Positions 35,030-43,978 of a stretch of DNA of 64,000 nt are shown here, piece after piece; the stretch's first letter is position 1; every line of letters starts with the position of its first letter. This stretch comes from Myxococcus sp. CA023 (GTDB lineage: Bacteria; Myxococcota; Myxococcia; Myxococcales; Myxococcaceae): the NCBI RefSeq assembly GCF_010998615.1, contig NZ_JAAEAH010000029.1, forward strand, positions 1-64,000. The letters run 5' to 3'. The position numbers and the translations under genes are program-made. The notes beneath the pieces were generated by a model. That model made no database searches and was not told where the DNA came from. It was given only the letters and a program-made list of their open reading frames with translations.

Positions 35030-35239
35030 CTACATGCACACGTAGGGCGGGCACGGCGTGCAGTAGTAGCTGCCGAACTGCTCGCAGCTGTCCGCACCCG
35101 AGATGCTCTCCAGGACCTCGTCGCTCAGCTCCAGCTCGGCGGCGGGGTTGGCGGGCAGGGACGCGCGCTCCTCCGACGACAGGCTGTTGAAGTACTCGGG
35201 GTCACGCCACGCACGGAGGATGTGTTCCTTCTTGCTCAT
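35030..35239 (-). CDS. lanA1: lanthipeptide precursor A1, mersacidin/lichenicidin type
   Basis: This 69-residue precursor has a leader of 49 residues with KKEHILRAWRDPEYFNSLS, LPANPAAELEL and SDEVLESISGA. The pattern (AW-x-DPEYR/F-x-SLS, LPxNPA, ELSDE-L, GA/GG) is that of the mersacidin/lichenicidin class II leader. Cleavage after Gly-Ala by a C39 peptidase would free a 20-residue core, DSCEQFGSYYCTPCPPYVCM. It has Ser at 2 and 8, Thr at 12, and Cys at 3, 11, 14 and 19. Three ring acceptors against four Cys leaves at least one thiol free or disulfide-bonded. AGGAGCAGTC precedes the ATG. It is the second of two precursors, 30 bases after the first. Confidence 0.93.
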   Translation of the reverse strand: MSKKEHILRAWRDPEYFNSLSSEERASLPANPAAELELSDEVLESISGADSCEQFGSYYCTPCPPYVCM

Positions 35240-35252
35240 GACTGCTCCTGGA
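35135..35252 (-). repeat. 118-bp direct repeat, copy 1 (leader of lanA1)
   Basis: It covers the ribosome-binding site and most of the leader of lanA1 and matches 35378-35495 with a single visible mismatch (agtactcgg here, agtattcgg there). The near identity at DNA level shows a recent tandem duplication or ongoing gene conversion of the precursor genes, while the core-coding parts diverge. Confidence 0.9.
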
Positions 35253-35269
35253 TAGGAAAGGGGGTCGAA

Positions 35270-35482
35270 TCAGAGACAGTGCCGCGGCGGGCACGGCGTG
35301 CAGATGGCGCTGGACTGGCCGGGCAGGCAGAAGTCGCCGCCGGTGATGACCTCCAGGAGGTCGTCCCCCAACTCCAACTCGGCGGCGGGGTTGGCGGGCA
35401 GGGACGCGCGCTCCTCCGACGACAGGCTGTTGAAGTATTCGGGGTCACGCCACGCACGGAGGATGTGTTCCTTCTTGCTCAT
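35270..35482 (-). CDS. lanA2: lanthipeptide precursor A2, mersacidin/lichenicidin type
   Basis: This 70-residue precursor has its first 38 residues identical to lanA1, then GDDLLEVITGG as the end of the leader. Cleavage after Gly-Gly gives a 21-residue core. It begins DFCLPGQSS and ends with the Cys-Thr-Pro-Cys-Pro-Pro-x-x-Cys-Leu block shared with lanA1. Cys lies at core positions 3, 12, 15 and 20, Ser at 8 and 9, Thr at 13, again four Cys against three Ser/Thr. The start codon overlaps the lanM stop (ATGA), so synthetase and precursor are translationally coupled, an uncommon order. It may act alone or with the lanA1 product as a two-component lanthipeptide. Confidence 0.93.
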   Translation of the reverse strand: MSKKEHILRAWRDPEYFNSLSSEERASLPANPAAELELGDDLLEVITGGDFCLPGQSSAICTPCPPRHCL

Positions 35483-35495
35483 GACTGCTCCTGGA
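35378..35495 (-). repeat. 118-bp direct repeat, copy 2 (leader of lanA2)
   Basis: It includes the end of lanM, the ribosome-binding site CAGGAGCAGTC and the leader region of lanA2, matching 35135-35252 with one visible mismatch. Because the repeat runs into the 3' end of lanM, the duplication unit must have included that end; lanA2 may be the ancestral copy. Confidence 0.9.
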
Positions 35496-38400
35496 ATGGG
35501 CTGGAGGGACGGCCATCCGGGGTGCCCAGCCCTTCACCTCGGACGATTCGTGGAGACGCGACCGTCAGCAGCGAGGGCAACCGCTCCGGCATGGCCAGCC
35601 GCGCCAGTCCGTAGGCGATGCCCGCCAGGCCCACCATCATGCCCGGCGTCTCCGTGCTGCCTTGCAGGCCGAAGAGGTAGCCGTGCTCGGAGATGCCGCG
35701 CAGGATGCCGCCCGCCACCGCGTTCGTGCGCTCCTGGAGCTTTGAGTCCCCGAGCGTGGCCGCCGCTTCCAACAGGAAGTCCGCGTTGCCCAGGTCGCCG
35801 TGACACAGACCGTGGTTGCGTCCGAAGCCCCGAGCCAGCGTGGAGTCCAGCGCGATGGCAATCTCCTCGCGCACCGCGGCGTCGTCCACGAAGGAGAGCC
35901 CGGACAGTCGCGCCAGGCCGATGCCGGGGGCGCCGGTACACCACGCCCAGAGGAAGTGCTCCGCGCCTTCCGCTGTCGCCGCCAGCTCCTTCGCGCCCAC
36001 GCGGAGGTCGGGCCAGTTGCGCTCCTCGGGCGTATAGAGCCCGCGCTCGTATTCCATGCCCGCGACCGCGGCGTCACGCAGGCGCATATCGCCCGTCCGC
36101 GCGAACAGCCGCAGCAGCGCCAGGCTGATGCCGGCGGCTCCGTGCGCCATGCCCGCGAGGTAACGGTTTCCGGCGGCTTCGCAAATCCAGGCCGCGCCTC
36201 GGGCCTGGGGCGTGGACGTCTCCAGCAGCCGTTGGCCGCAGGCGTCCACCGTGGCCCATAACGTGTCCGACGGGCGGTGCTCACCGAGCACCAACAGCGC
36301 CAGGAGGCAGCCCGCGGCGCCCGCGCCCACGTCCAGCACCGTGTCCTTCTCCACCAGGGGCCGCAGCCGCCGTACGTACCCAGCGGCCTCGTCCAGGAGC
36401 GCGTCGTCCTTCCACAGCACGCCCAGGTGCGTCAGCGCGTAGAGGATGCCGCCCCAGCCGTTGAGGATGCCCAGCCCCACCACGCTGGCGGGCTCCTCCG
36501 CAAGGAGGCGCGCCTGGGTGCGCAGCGTCGCCCGCGCAAGCCGCGTGAAGCGCGCGTCTTGCGTGACGTCCCCCAGGTAGCCCAGCGCGAGCGCGATGCC
36601 CGCGCGGCCCTGGAACACGTCCGGCCCCGGCGACCCGAGCCTCCAACCGCCGTCTCCCGCATCCAGGCCGAGCCAGTGCGCTTCGTCACGGCGCTCGAAG
36701 GCCAATGGCAGCAGCCGTTCGCCCGCGCGTCGTGCTTCCGCGAGCAACGCGTCGCGGAGGCCGGGCTGGGTGTGCTCCCGGAAGGGATACGTCGGACGCG
36801 CCACCGTCTGCGAGCTCAGCAGCAGGACATCCAGCGAGCGCTCCAGTACCCAGCGCTGCCGCGTCTGGTCCTCCGGCGACAGGCCCTCCAGCCGGAGGCG
36901 CACGCGCGCCATGCCCGTCTCCTGGAAGAAGTCCGGCAGGCGCTGGCCCGAGCCCGCCTCCAGGTCCTTCGAGTCGGCGCGCGCGGTGAAGTACGGCAGG
37001 TCTCCCCGCTCCAACTGCTCCGTCTCCAGGGGCACCAGCGCCGCGAAGTCCGGGACAGGCACCACGGCGCGCCACAGGTGGTCGAAGAAGCGTTGGCGCT
37101 CGAGCCCATCCGTCAGCGTGTGCGGGTGGTAGCTCTCGAAGAGGAGCGCGCCATACACCGCCGTGTTGCGGAAGAGGATGCGCATGGGCACGTGCGCGAA
37201 GGCGGCCAGCGGCCCGTCCTCGGCGAGCAGCGCCTCGCGGTGCTCCAGCAGCAGGCCGTACATGCGGGTGAAGCCGTCGGCCAGGGCGTCGCGGTAGGCC
37301 AGCACGGGCGCGGCTTCGCCGTCCAGTCGCGGCAGGTTGTTGGACCCGGGCAGCTCCACCGGCCGCCGCTCGAAGCGCATCCGGTCCGTTCCTCGCTCCG
37401 CCGTCATCAAGTAGGCCTGCGGCGTGAGCTGACCTGCACGAGCGCCCAGTCCGCTCAGGTCCACACCGGCCTTCTTGCGTGTGCCCCAGAACTGCTGCGG
37501 CAGCAGTCCGCTGCGGAGCACCGACACCGGCGGCGCCTCCACGGCGTGCTCGGAGTCTCGAAGCGTGCGCGTGCCCGACAGCGGGTGGAAGAGCGTCTCC
37601 ACGTCCACCAGCACCGGGTGCTCACCGGCGGCGATGAGGTTCTCGAAGTGCAGGTCCGTGCCGTCCAGCGCGTGCATCAGCGCGACATAGGCGCCCTGGC
37701 GTTCGTAGAAGCGCCGGACCTCCTCCGCCGACGCGCACGGCGCGGGGTCCACGTACTCCATCCACCCGTATTCGCCTCGGTCCAGCGCCTCCGCGCCCTT
37801 CATCGTGGGCGTGGCGCCACGCGCGTTGAGCCACGTGAGGAGCTGCTGGAGTCCGGCCTCTGCTCCCAGTGAGCGCGGCTTGTAGACAATCCGCGGCCCG
37901 GACTCGAAGCGGAGGATGAAGACGCCCTGGCCGCCCCGGTGCGGGTCGGAGAGGCCGCCGCGTGCCTCGACCAGCGCGCCGGGAGACTTGCCCGCGTTGA
38001 ACCGCTGCCAGAGCAGGGGCGCGTCCCGCGTCAGCCGCTTCATCAGCCCCAGGCAGTTGGACTCCCACTCCGCGATGCGCAGGACGGCGCAGCGGGCCAG
38101 CACCGGGTAGCGCTCCAGGATGTCCAGGGCGACCTGCGGCTGACGCAGCCGCTTCGTGAAGTCCTGGAAGCGCGCCTCCGGTGTGTCGCCCGCGAGCAGC
38201 CCCTCCAACTGGGCGGCATGGAGCTCCACCACCATGGCGCGGCCCAGCACTGGTGCCAGCACCTGGGGCAGGTGGCCCAGCATCGTGGAGACGACGACGC
38301 TCGGCTCCAGGTCGAGCCCAGGCGCGGCGTGCTTCATGGGCTTCAACGCGGCGGTGAGCTGAGTCACGGCGCGCGACACCAGCGGCTCCACCAGGGGCAG

Positions 38401-38802
38401 GAAGGCTGAACGGTCCGGGCCCTCCGTGCGCTCGGGCCAGATGACGGGCGCGTGAGAGGGCTCCGCGTAGGCGCGCTCCAGCACCTGCACCCAGCCGGGG
38501 ACTTCAGCAGGCGGGGTCCAAGGCGCCTCGGTGGGTACCTCCAGCAGCGCGAGCAGCTCCGCCTCGGTCAGCCCCGACGATTGCAGTCTGCGCTGCCACC
38601 AGTCCGCCTGTCCGAAGGGCTCCTGCTGACGCCATGCATCCAATCGCTTGCGCGCCGCAGCGGATGTGTCTTGTTGCGTCGTACTGGCTTTGAGAGTGAA
38701 TTCGGCCCGCTCGGTGAGTGTGGTGGCCCGTGCCCAGCGTGCGAACCGCGACGGAGTGTTGGCTCCCTGCGTCGCCTCGTCCTGCCTCTGCGTGATTTCC
38801 AC
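35479..38802 (-). CDS. lanM: class II lanthipeptide synthetase (LanM)
   Basis: This 1107-residue bifunctional enzyme first dehydrates Ser/Thr of the precursors and then closes lanthionine rings. The N-terminal DUF4135 dehydratase, with a lipid-kinase-like fold, has RIVYKPRSLG (phosphate-binding Lys), GTDLHFENLI (Asp383, His385) and VLVDVETLF (metal site). The C-terminal LanC-like cyclase has repeated GxxG helices (GRAGIALALGYLG, MAHGAAGISLALL) and a zinc site made of Cys955 (WAWCTGAPGIGLARL) plus Cys1000-His1001 (HGLCHGDLGN). Length matches the LanM family. It is the first gene of the operon, ending in an ATGA overlap with lanA2. Confidence 0.97.
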   Translation of the reverse strand: MEITQRQDEATQGANTPSRFARWARATTLTERAEFTLKASTTQQDTSAAARKRLDAWRQQEPFGQADWWQRRLQSSGLTEAELLALLEVPTEAPWTPPAEVPGWVQVLERAYAEPSHAPVIWPERTEGPDRSAFLPLVEPLVSRAVTQLTAALKPMKHAAPGLDLEPSVVVSTMLGHLPQVLAPVLGRAMVVELHAAQLEGLLAGDTPEARFQDFTKRLRQPQVALDILERYPVLARCAVLRIAEWESNCLGLMKRLTRDAPLLWQRFNAGKSPGALVEARGGLSDPHRGGQGVFILRFESGPRIVYKPRSLGAEAGLQQLLTWLNARGATPTMKGAEALDRGEYGWMEYVDPAPCASAEEVRRFYERQGAYVALMHALDGTDLHFENLIAAGEHPVLVDVETLFHPLSGTRTLRDSEHAVEAPPVSVLRSGLLPQQFWGTRKKAGVDLSGLGARAGQLTPQAYLMTAERGTDRMRFERRPVELPGSNNLPRLDGEAAPVLAYRDALADGFTRMYGLLLEHREALLAEDGPLAAFAHVPMRILFRNTAVYGALLFESYHPHTLTDGLERQRFFDHLWRAVVPVPDFAALVPLETEQLERGDLPYFTARADSKDLEAGSGQRLPDFFQETGMARVRLRLEGLSPEDQTRQRWVLERSLDVLLLSSQTVARPTYPFREHTQPGLRDALLAEARRAGERLLPLAFERRDEAHWLGLDAGDGGWRLGSPGPDVFQGRAGIALALGYLGDVTQDARFTRLARATLRTQARLLAEEPASVVGLGILNGWGGILYALTHLGVLWKDDALLDEAAGYVRRLRPLVEKDTVLDVGAGAAGCLLALLVLGEHRPSDTLWATVDACGQRLLETSTPQARGAAWICEAAGNRYLAGMAHGAAGISLALLRLFARTGDMRLRDAAVAGMEYERGLYTPEERNWPDLRVGAKELAATAEGAEHFLWAWCTGAPGIGLARLSGLSFVDDAAVREEIAIALDSTLARGFGRNHGLCHGDLGNADFLLEAAATLGDSKLQERTNAVAGGILRGISEHGYLFGLQGSTETPGMMVGLAGIAYGLARLAMPERLPSLLTVASPRIVRGEGLGTPDGRPSSPFQEQS

Positions 38803-38874
38803 GCGTCCTCTCGTTTCCTGGGCAAAACCCGGTGAGCTGGCTTCGTTGGAGTGTCAGGGAGACGACTGTGATAC

Positions 38875-38903
38875 AGGTAAGTCATTTCATCTTTGCATGT
38901 CAA
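38875..38903 (-). promoter_or_regulatory. possible promoter of the lanthipeptide operon
   Basis: On the minus strand a consensus -35 TTGACA (38903-38898) lies about 100 bases upstream of lanM. At 17-18 bases spacing the -10 candidates are weak (TTACCT or TACCTG). The region is locally AT-rich. Low-to-moderate support. Confidence 0.35.
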
Positions 38904-38928
38904 TGCTGAGCGCCCGTGTTCGCTTGGC

Positions 38929-39105
38929 ATGAAATACAAGCGGGAAAGTGGGAGTGATTTGTACGACGCCCTCGTCATCGGCAGTGGCGCGGGCGGTGGG
39001 CCGCTGGCGTTGAAGTTTTCCCAAGCAGGGCTTCACGCGCTGGCCAACAGCGTTCGGAGCGCGGACCACATCGTTCGCCGCTTCCAGGCGGGGGACTTCG
39101 CCTGA
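38929..39105 (+). pseudogene. internally deleted GMC-oxidoreductase remnant
   Basis: A 59-residue frame starts MKYKRESGSDLYDALVIGSGAGGGPLA. YDALVIGSGAGGG with PLAL is the FAD-binding N-terminus of GMC (glucose-methanol-choline) oxidoreductases. After FSQAGL the sequence jumps to [20 protein letters not shown] and a stop, which looks like the C-terminal helix of the same family. About 450-500 residues between them are missing, so this is probably an in-frame deletion product. It is divergent from lanM. GMC enzymes are plausible tailoring enzymes, so it may be a lost member of the cluster. An ATG at 38893 is an alternative start. Confidence 0.68.
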
Positions 39106-39196
39106 GCCGGGGCAGGGGGCGGCCGCCTGCCACGCGACGGTGCGCGCTCATGGCCGTTGCGCGACGCATCCTCGGGGCGTAGGGAAACAACGCCCC

Positions 39197-42148
39197 ATGT
39201 CCGCCACCGCCCAACTGCTCGAAACCGTCCGGAAGGAAGCCAAGCCGGGAATCTGGTCCAACGGCGTGAACCTCGCCCGCTCCGGAGCCGTGGTGCTCCA
39301 GTCCCAGAAAGGGGGCGAGCTGGAGCTGAGGGTCCGTGCCAAGGGGCGCCCGGTCGCCCTCACGGTCGTCCTGTACCCGAACGACGACGCCTGGGAGTGT
39401 GACTGCCCCAGCCAGGTGGACCCCTGCGAGCACGTGGTGGCGGCGGCCATCTCCATCCAGCAGGCGGAGAAGCAGGAAACGCCCATGGAGACGGCGGCCA
39501 CCCGCTGGGCCCGCGTCGTCTACCACTTCACCCGCATGGACGGCGGCCTGGAGCTTCGCCGCTCCATTGTCCAGGTGGACGGCACGGAGACGCCGCTGGA
39601 GGGCAGCCTGACGTCGCTGATGGCCCGGCCCGCGGAGGCCGCGAAGCTCCAGGTGGAGAACGCGGACCTGCTGGCCGACCGCATCCTGGAGCAGCGGCGC
39701 ACGCGCGGCACCCTGGCGCCGGAGACGCTGGAGGCGGTGCTCAAGGTGCTGGAGTCGGCGCGCAACGTGCTGCTCGACGGGCGCCCGGTGGCGGTGTCCG
39801 ACGAGCAGGTGCTGCCGCGCGCGGTGGTGGAGGACCGCAGCGGCCAGATTGTGGTGACGGTGACCAAGGACCCACGCATCCAGGAGGTGGTCAGCCCCGG
39901 AGTGGCGCTCGCGAGCGACACGCTGGTCCGCCTGGGCGAGACGTCCATGTCTGGCCCGTGGCTGCAGAACCTGCCCATCGTCCGCACGTACTCGGCGGAC
40001 CATCTGGGGGACCTGACTTCCAAAATCATGCCCGAGCTAGGCCGCCGCCTGCCGGTGGAGGTCCGCAGCAAGCGGCTGCCGCGCCTGGACCGCGAGCTGA
40101 AGCCGCGAATCCTGCTGGAGCTGAACCAGCTCGACGCCGGCCTGTCCGTGCTGCCCACGCTCGTCTACGGCGCGCCGCCGGTGGTGCGCATCGACAACGG
40201 CCGCATGGTGTACCTGCGCGGCGCGGTGCCGCTGCGCGACGAGTCCGCCGAGCAGCGCCTCATCCACCAACTGCGCGATGAGCTGAACCTGGTGCCCGGC
40301 CGCCGGCTGACGGTGCAGGGCTCGGAGATGGTGCGCTGGGCGGACAAGCTGCGGCGTTGGCGAGGCGACCTCGCCGGTGACGCGGCGGGGCTGGTGAGCC
40401 CCGACGTCAAGCTGCGCCCGTCGCTCCACCTGGAGTCCAGCGTAACGGGGCAGGGCGTCCCCGACGTGCGCTTCCAGCTCTCCTTCCAGGTGGAAGGGGC
40501 CAAGGGCGAGGTCAAGGCCGTGGACGCCGCCGCCGTCATCCGGGCGTGGACGGAGGGGCTGGGACTGGTGCCTCTGGACGGTGGTGGCTGGGCGCCGCTG
40601 CCCCGGGCCTGGCTGGACAAGCACGGTCAGCGCGTGGCGGACCTGCTCAACGCGCGGCAGGAGGATGGGAAGGTCTTCAACCACGCGCTGCCGGAGCTCA
40701 CCGCGCTGTGCGAGACGCTGGAGCAGCCGCCTCCGCCGGGCCTGGACCGGCTGGCGCCGCTCGTCTCCGGCTTCGAGAAGCTGCCCCCGCCCGAGCTGCC
40801 CGCGGAGCTCAACGCCACGCTGCGCCAGTACCAGCTCCAGGGCGTCAGTTGGCTGGGCTTCCTGCGCGGCGCGGGGCTGGGCGGCATCCTGGCGGACGAC
40901 ATGGGTCTGGGTAAGACGCTCCAGACGATTTGCGCCCTGGGGCGCGGGTCGCTCGTGGTGTGCCCCACCAGCGTGCTGCCCAACTGGGCCGCGGAGCTGA
41001 AGCGCTTCCGCCCGTCGCTCAAGGTGTGCGTGTACCACGGGCCTGGCCGCGCGCTGGAGCCGTCCGCCGACGTGACGCTCACCACCTACGCCATCATGCG
41101 CCTGGACGCGGCGGTGCTCGGCGCGAAGACGTGGGACTCGCTGGTGCTGGACGAGGCGCAGGCCATCAAGAATCCGGACAGCCAGGTGGCGCGCGCGGCC
41201 TTCGGGCTCAAGGCGAACTTCCGGCTCGCGCTCAGCGGCACGCCGCTGGAGAACCGGCTGGAGGAGCTGTGGAGCCTCATGCACTTCACCAACCCGGGCC
41301 TGCTCGGGGGGCGCAAGCACTTCGAGGACAAGATCGCGCGGCCCATCTCCGAGGGCCGGCAGGACGCGGCCGAGGGGCTGCGGCGCCGCATCCGCCCCTT
41401 CGTGCTCCGGCGTCTGAAGCGGGATGTCGCGCCCGAGCTGCCGCCGCGCATCGAGTCCGTCATGCACGTGCAGATGGATGAGCGTGAGCGCTCCGTCTAC
41501 GACGCGGTGATGGCGGCCACGCGCAAGGAAGTGGTGGCGCTGCTGAACGAGGGCGGCAGCGTGCTCAAGGCGCTGGAGGCCTTGCTGCGGCTGCGTCAGG
41601 CCGCGTGTCACCCCGCGCTCGTTCCGGGCCAGCGGGCCAACACGTCATCCAAGGTGGAGACGCTGGTGGACGCGCTGGAGACGGCCGTCTCGGAAGGCCA
41701 CAAGGCGCTCGTCTTCTCGCAGTGGACGTCGCTGCTGGACCTCATCGAGCCGCGCCTGAAGGCGGCGGGCATCGGCTTTGGCCGGCTGGACGGCACCACG
41801 GCCAACCGCGGCGAAGTCACCGAGCGCTTCCAGTCCGCGGAGGGCGAGCCGGTGCTGCTCATGTCCCTCAAGGCGGGCGGCACGGGCCTCAACCTCACGG
41901 CGGCGGACCACGTCTTCCTGGTGGACCCGTGGTGGAACCCGGCGGCGGAGGCGCAGGCCGCGGACCGCGCCCACCGCATCGGCCAGGAGCGCACGGTGAT
42001 GGTGTACCGGCTCGTGTCCCAGGGCACCGTGGAGGAGCGCATCCTGGGGCTCCAGGAGAAGAAGCGGGCCATCTTCGAGGCGGCCCTGAGCGAAGCCGCC
42101 GCCGCGACGGCCATCACCCGGGAAGACCTGCTCGAACTCTTCTCATGA
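39197..42148 (+). CDS. SWIM zinc-finger SNF2-family DNA-dependent ATPase
   Basis: The 983-residue protein begins with a domain of about 90 residues ending in a SWIM zinc finger ([18 protein letters not shown]: CxC...CxH). A long middle region follows, then an SNF2 helicase core. The core has [13 protein letters not shown] (Walker A), [15 protein letters not shown] (DEAQ box), [49 protein letters not shown] and [17 protein letters not shown]. Bacterial SNF2 proteins with SWIM fingers (HepA/RapA relatives) remodel nucleoprotein complexes or RNA polymerase, though exact roles are unclear. Its stop overlaps the next start (ATGA). The ATG at 39197 is chosen because the family begins near there. 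Confidence 0.93.
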   Translation: MSATAQLLETVRKEAKPGIWSNGVNLARSGAVVLQSQKGGELELRVRAKGRPVALTVVLYPNDDAWECDCPSQVDPCEHVVAAAISIQQAEKQETPMETAATRWARVVYHFTRMDGGLELRRSIVQVDGTETPLEGSLTSLMARPAEAAKLQVENADLLADRILEQRRTRGTLAPETLEAVLKVLESARNVLLDGRPVAVSDEQVLPRAVVEDRSGQIVVTVTKDPRIQEVVSPGVALASDTLVRLGETSMSGPWLQNLPIVRTYSADHLGDLTSKIMPELGRRLPVEVRSKRLPRLDRELKPRILLELNQLDAGLSVLPTLVYGAPPVVRIDNGRMVYLRGAVPLRDESAEQRLIHQLRDELNLVPGRRLTVQGSEMVRWADKLRRWRGDLAGDAAGLVSPDVKLRPSLHLESSVTGQGVPDVRFQLSFQVEGAKGEVKAVDAAAVIRAWTEGLGLVPLDGGGWAPLPRAWLDKHGQRVADLLNARQEDGKVFNHALPELTALCETLEQPPPPGLDRLAPLVSGFEKLPPPELPAELNATLRQYQLQGVSWLGFLRGAGLGGILADDMGLGKTLQTICALGRGSLVVCPTSVLPNWAAELKRFRPSLKVCVYHGPGRALEPSADVTLTTYAIMRLDAAVLGAKTWDSLVLDEAQAIKNPDSQVARAAFGLKANFRLALSGTPLENRLEELWSLMHFTNPGLLGGRKHFEDKIARPISEGRQDAAEGLRRRIRPFVLRRLKRDVAPELPPRIESVMHVQMDERERSVYDAVMAATRKEVVALLNEGGSVLKALEALLRLRQAACHPALVPGQRANTSSKVETLVDALETAVSEGHKALVFSQWTSLLDLIEPRLKAAGIGFGRLDGTTANRGEVTERFQSAEGEPVLLMSLKAGGTGLNLTAADHVFLVDPWWNPAAEAQAADRAHRIGQERTVMVYRLVSQGTVEERILGLQEKKRAIFEAALSEAAAATAITREDLLELFS

Positions 42149-43965
42149 CGCGCGCAGTCCTTCTTTTCGCAGTGGGGTTCCTCACGATGCTTCCAGAATC
42201 CGCCGACGCCCGGCCCCAGGCCGCCGCCGCGCTGCAGACGCTCATCCAGCAGGAGTGGCAGTACCAGTTGGAGCACAGCCCGACGTACGCGTCGGTGCAG
42301 GGCGACCGGCGCTGGAACGGCCGCTGGGATGACCTGAGCCTCAAGGCCATCGAGGCGGACCACCAGCACAACCTCCAGGTGCTCGAGAAGCTGAAGAAGG
42401 TGGACCGCAAGGCGCTCTCCGCGGCGGACCAGCTCAACTACGACCTGTTCCGCCGCGACTACGAGACGTGGGTGGAGGAGCACCGCTTCAAGACGTACCT
42501 GATGCCGGTGAACCACATGGGCGGCATCCCGGAGGGCATCAAACAGCCGCCGGGTGTGCAGACGGCCTACCAGCTCGCGGACAACCTGCGCTTCGAGACG
42601 GTGAAGGACTACGAGGACTGGGTGGCCCGGCTCCAGGGCTTCGGCACCTACGTGGACCAGGTGATGGCGCTGCTGCGCGAGGGACTGCGTGAGAAGCGCA
42701 TCCACCCCCAGGTCGTCCTCCAGCGGATTCCGCCGCAGGTGGCGAAGCAGCTCGTGGCGGACCCGGCGGACAGCGGCTTCTTCGCGCCGTTCCGCCGCTT
42801 CCCCAAGGGCATTGCTTCCGCGGAGCAGGAACGCCTGTCCGCGGCGGGCCGCGCGGCGATTGCGCAGGGCGTGCTCCCCGCGCTGAAGCGCTTCCACCAG
42901 TTCCTTACCGAGGAGTACGTCCCGAAGGGCACGGAGGCGGTGGGCATCTGGCAGCTGCCCGAGGGCGCGGAGCTGTATGCCTTCCTCGCGCGCAAGTTCA
43001 CCACCACCGGCCTGGGCGCGGAGGAGATTCACGCGCTCGGCCTGGCCGAGGTCCAACGCCTGCGCGCGGAGATGGAGGCGGTGAAGGCCCAGACGGGCTT
43101 CAAGGGCACGCTGGCGGAGTTCTTCCACTTCCTGCGGACGGATGCGCGCTTCTATGCGCGGGACGGGGACGAGCTGCTGATGCGCTATCGGGCCTTGTCC
43201 AAGCGCATCGACCCGTCGCTGGTGCGGCTGTTCAAGACACTGCCCCGGCAGCCCTATGGCGTGGAGCCGACGCCGGAGGCCATGGCTCCGGACGCGACCA
43301 CCGGTTTCTATTACCCAGGGGCGTCGGATGGCTCGCGGCCGGGCACGTACCTGGTGAACCTGTATCGGCCAGAGACTCGCCCCCTGTGGGAGATGGTGCC
43401 GCTCACGCTGCACGAAGCCGTGCCCGGTCACCACCTGCAGACATCCCTGGCCGCCGAGCAACCCGGCCTGCCCGAGTTCCGCCGCTACGGCTACTACGTG
43501 GCCTATGGCGAAGGCTGGGCGCTCTACTGCGAGACGCTGGGCGACGAGCTGGGCCTGTACACCAGCCCGTACGACAAGTTCGGCCAGCTGGCCTACGACA
43601 TGTGGCGCGCGGTGCGGCTCGTCGTCGACACCGGCATGCACGTGAAGAAGTGGACGCGGCAGCAGGCGCTCGACTTCTTCATGGAGAACTCGCCGCGCCA
43701 GGAGTTGGACACTACCAACGAGATTGACCGCTACATCGCCTGGCCTGGGCAGGCGCTGGCGTACAAGGTGGGGCAGCTCAAGATTCGCGAGCTGCGCACG
43801 CGCGCGGAGCAGGCCCTGGGCCCGGGCTTCGACGTGCGCGAGTTCCACGACATCGTGCTGCTCGACGGCGCCCTGCCGCTGGACATCCTGGAGGCGCGGG
43901 TGCAGGCGTGGGTGGCGGCGCGGCAGCGCGAGGCCGCCGCGCCCAAGTCTCAGCGCGCACCCTGA
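42145..43965 (+). CDS. DUF885-family secreted metallopeptidase-like protein
   Basis: The 606-residue protein starts within the stop of the SNF2 gene (ATGA). It has an N-terminal signal ([22 protein letters not shown]) and the DUF885 fold, all-helical and related to M2/M3-type peptidases. The zinc motif is [13 protein letters not shown] (His423, Glu424, His429 or His430). [22 protein letters not shown] supplies the third-ligand Glu region, and [19 protein letters not shown] closes the domain. It is predicted to cleave peptides in the periplasm. Coupling to a cytoplasmic SNF2 ATPase has no clear functional reason. Confidence 0.9.
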   Translation: MTRAVLLFAVGFLTMLPESADARPQAAAALQTLIQQEWQYQLEHSPTYASVQGDRRWNGRWDDLSLKAIEADHQHNLQVLEKLKKVDRKALSAADQLNYDLFRRDYETWVEEHRFKTYLMPVNHMGGIPEGIKQPPGVQTAYQLADNLRFETVKDYEDWVARLQGFGTYVDQVMALLREGLREKRIHPQVVLQRIPPQVAKQLVADPADSGFFAPFRRFPKGIASAEQERLSAAGRAAIAQGVLPALKRFHQFLTEEYVPKGTEAVGIWQLPEGAELYAFLARKFTTTGLGAEEIHALGLAEVQRLRAEMEAVKAQTGFKGTLAEFFHFLRTDARFYARDGDELLMRYRALSKRIDPSLVRLFKTLPRQPYGVEPTPEAMAPDATTGFYYPGASDGSRPGTYLVNLYRPETRPLWEMVPLTLHEAVPGHHLQTSLAAEQPGLPEFRRYGYYVAYGEGWALYCETLGDELGLYTSPYDKFGQLAYDMWRAVRLVVDTGMHVKKWTRQQALDFFMENSPRQELDTTNEIDRYIAWPGQALAYKVGQLKIRELRTRAEQALGPGFDVREFHDIVLLDGALPLDILEARVQAWVAARQREAAAPKSQRAP

Positions 43966-43978
43966 ATCGCTTGGGGCG

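Noticed and set aside
41605-42144. N-terminal extension of the DUF885 frame inside the SNF2 gene
   Set aside because: The in-frame upstream part is low-complexity shadow of the SNF2 coding sequence. The ATG at 42145 starts a proper signal peptide and overlaps the SNF2 stop as ATGA.
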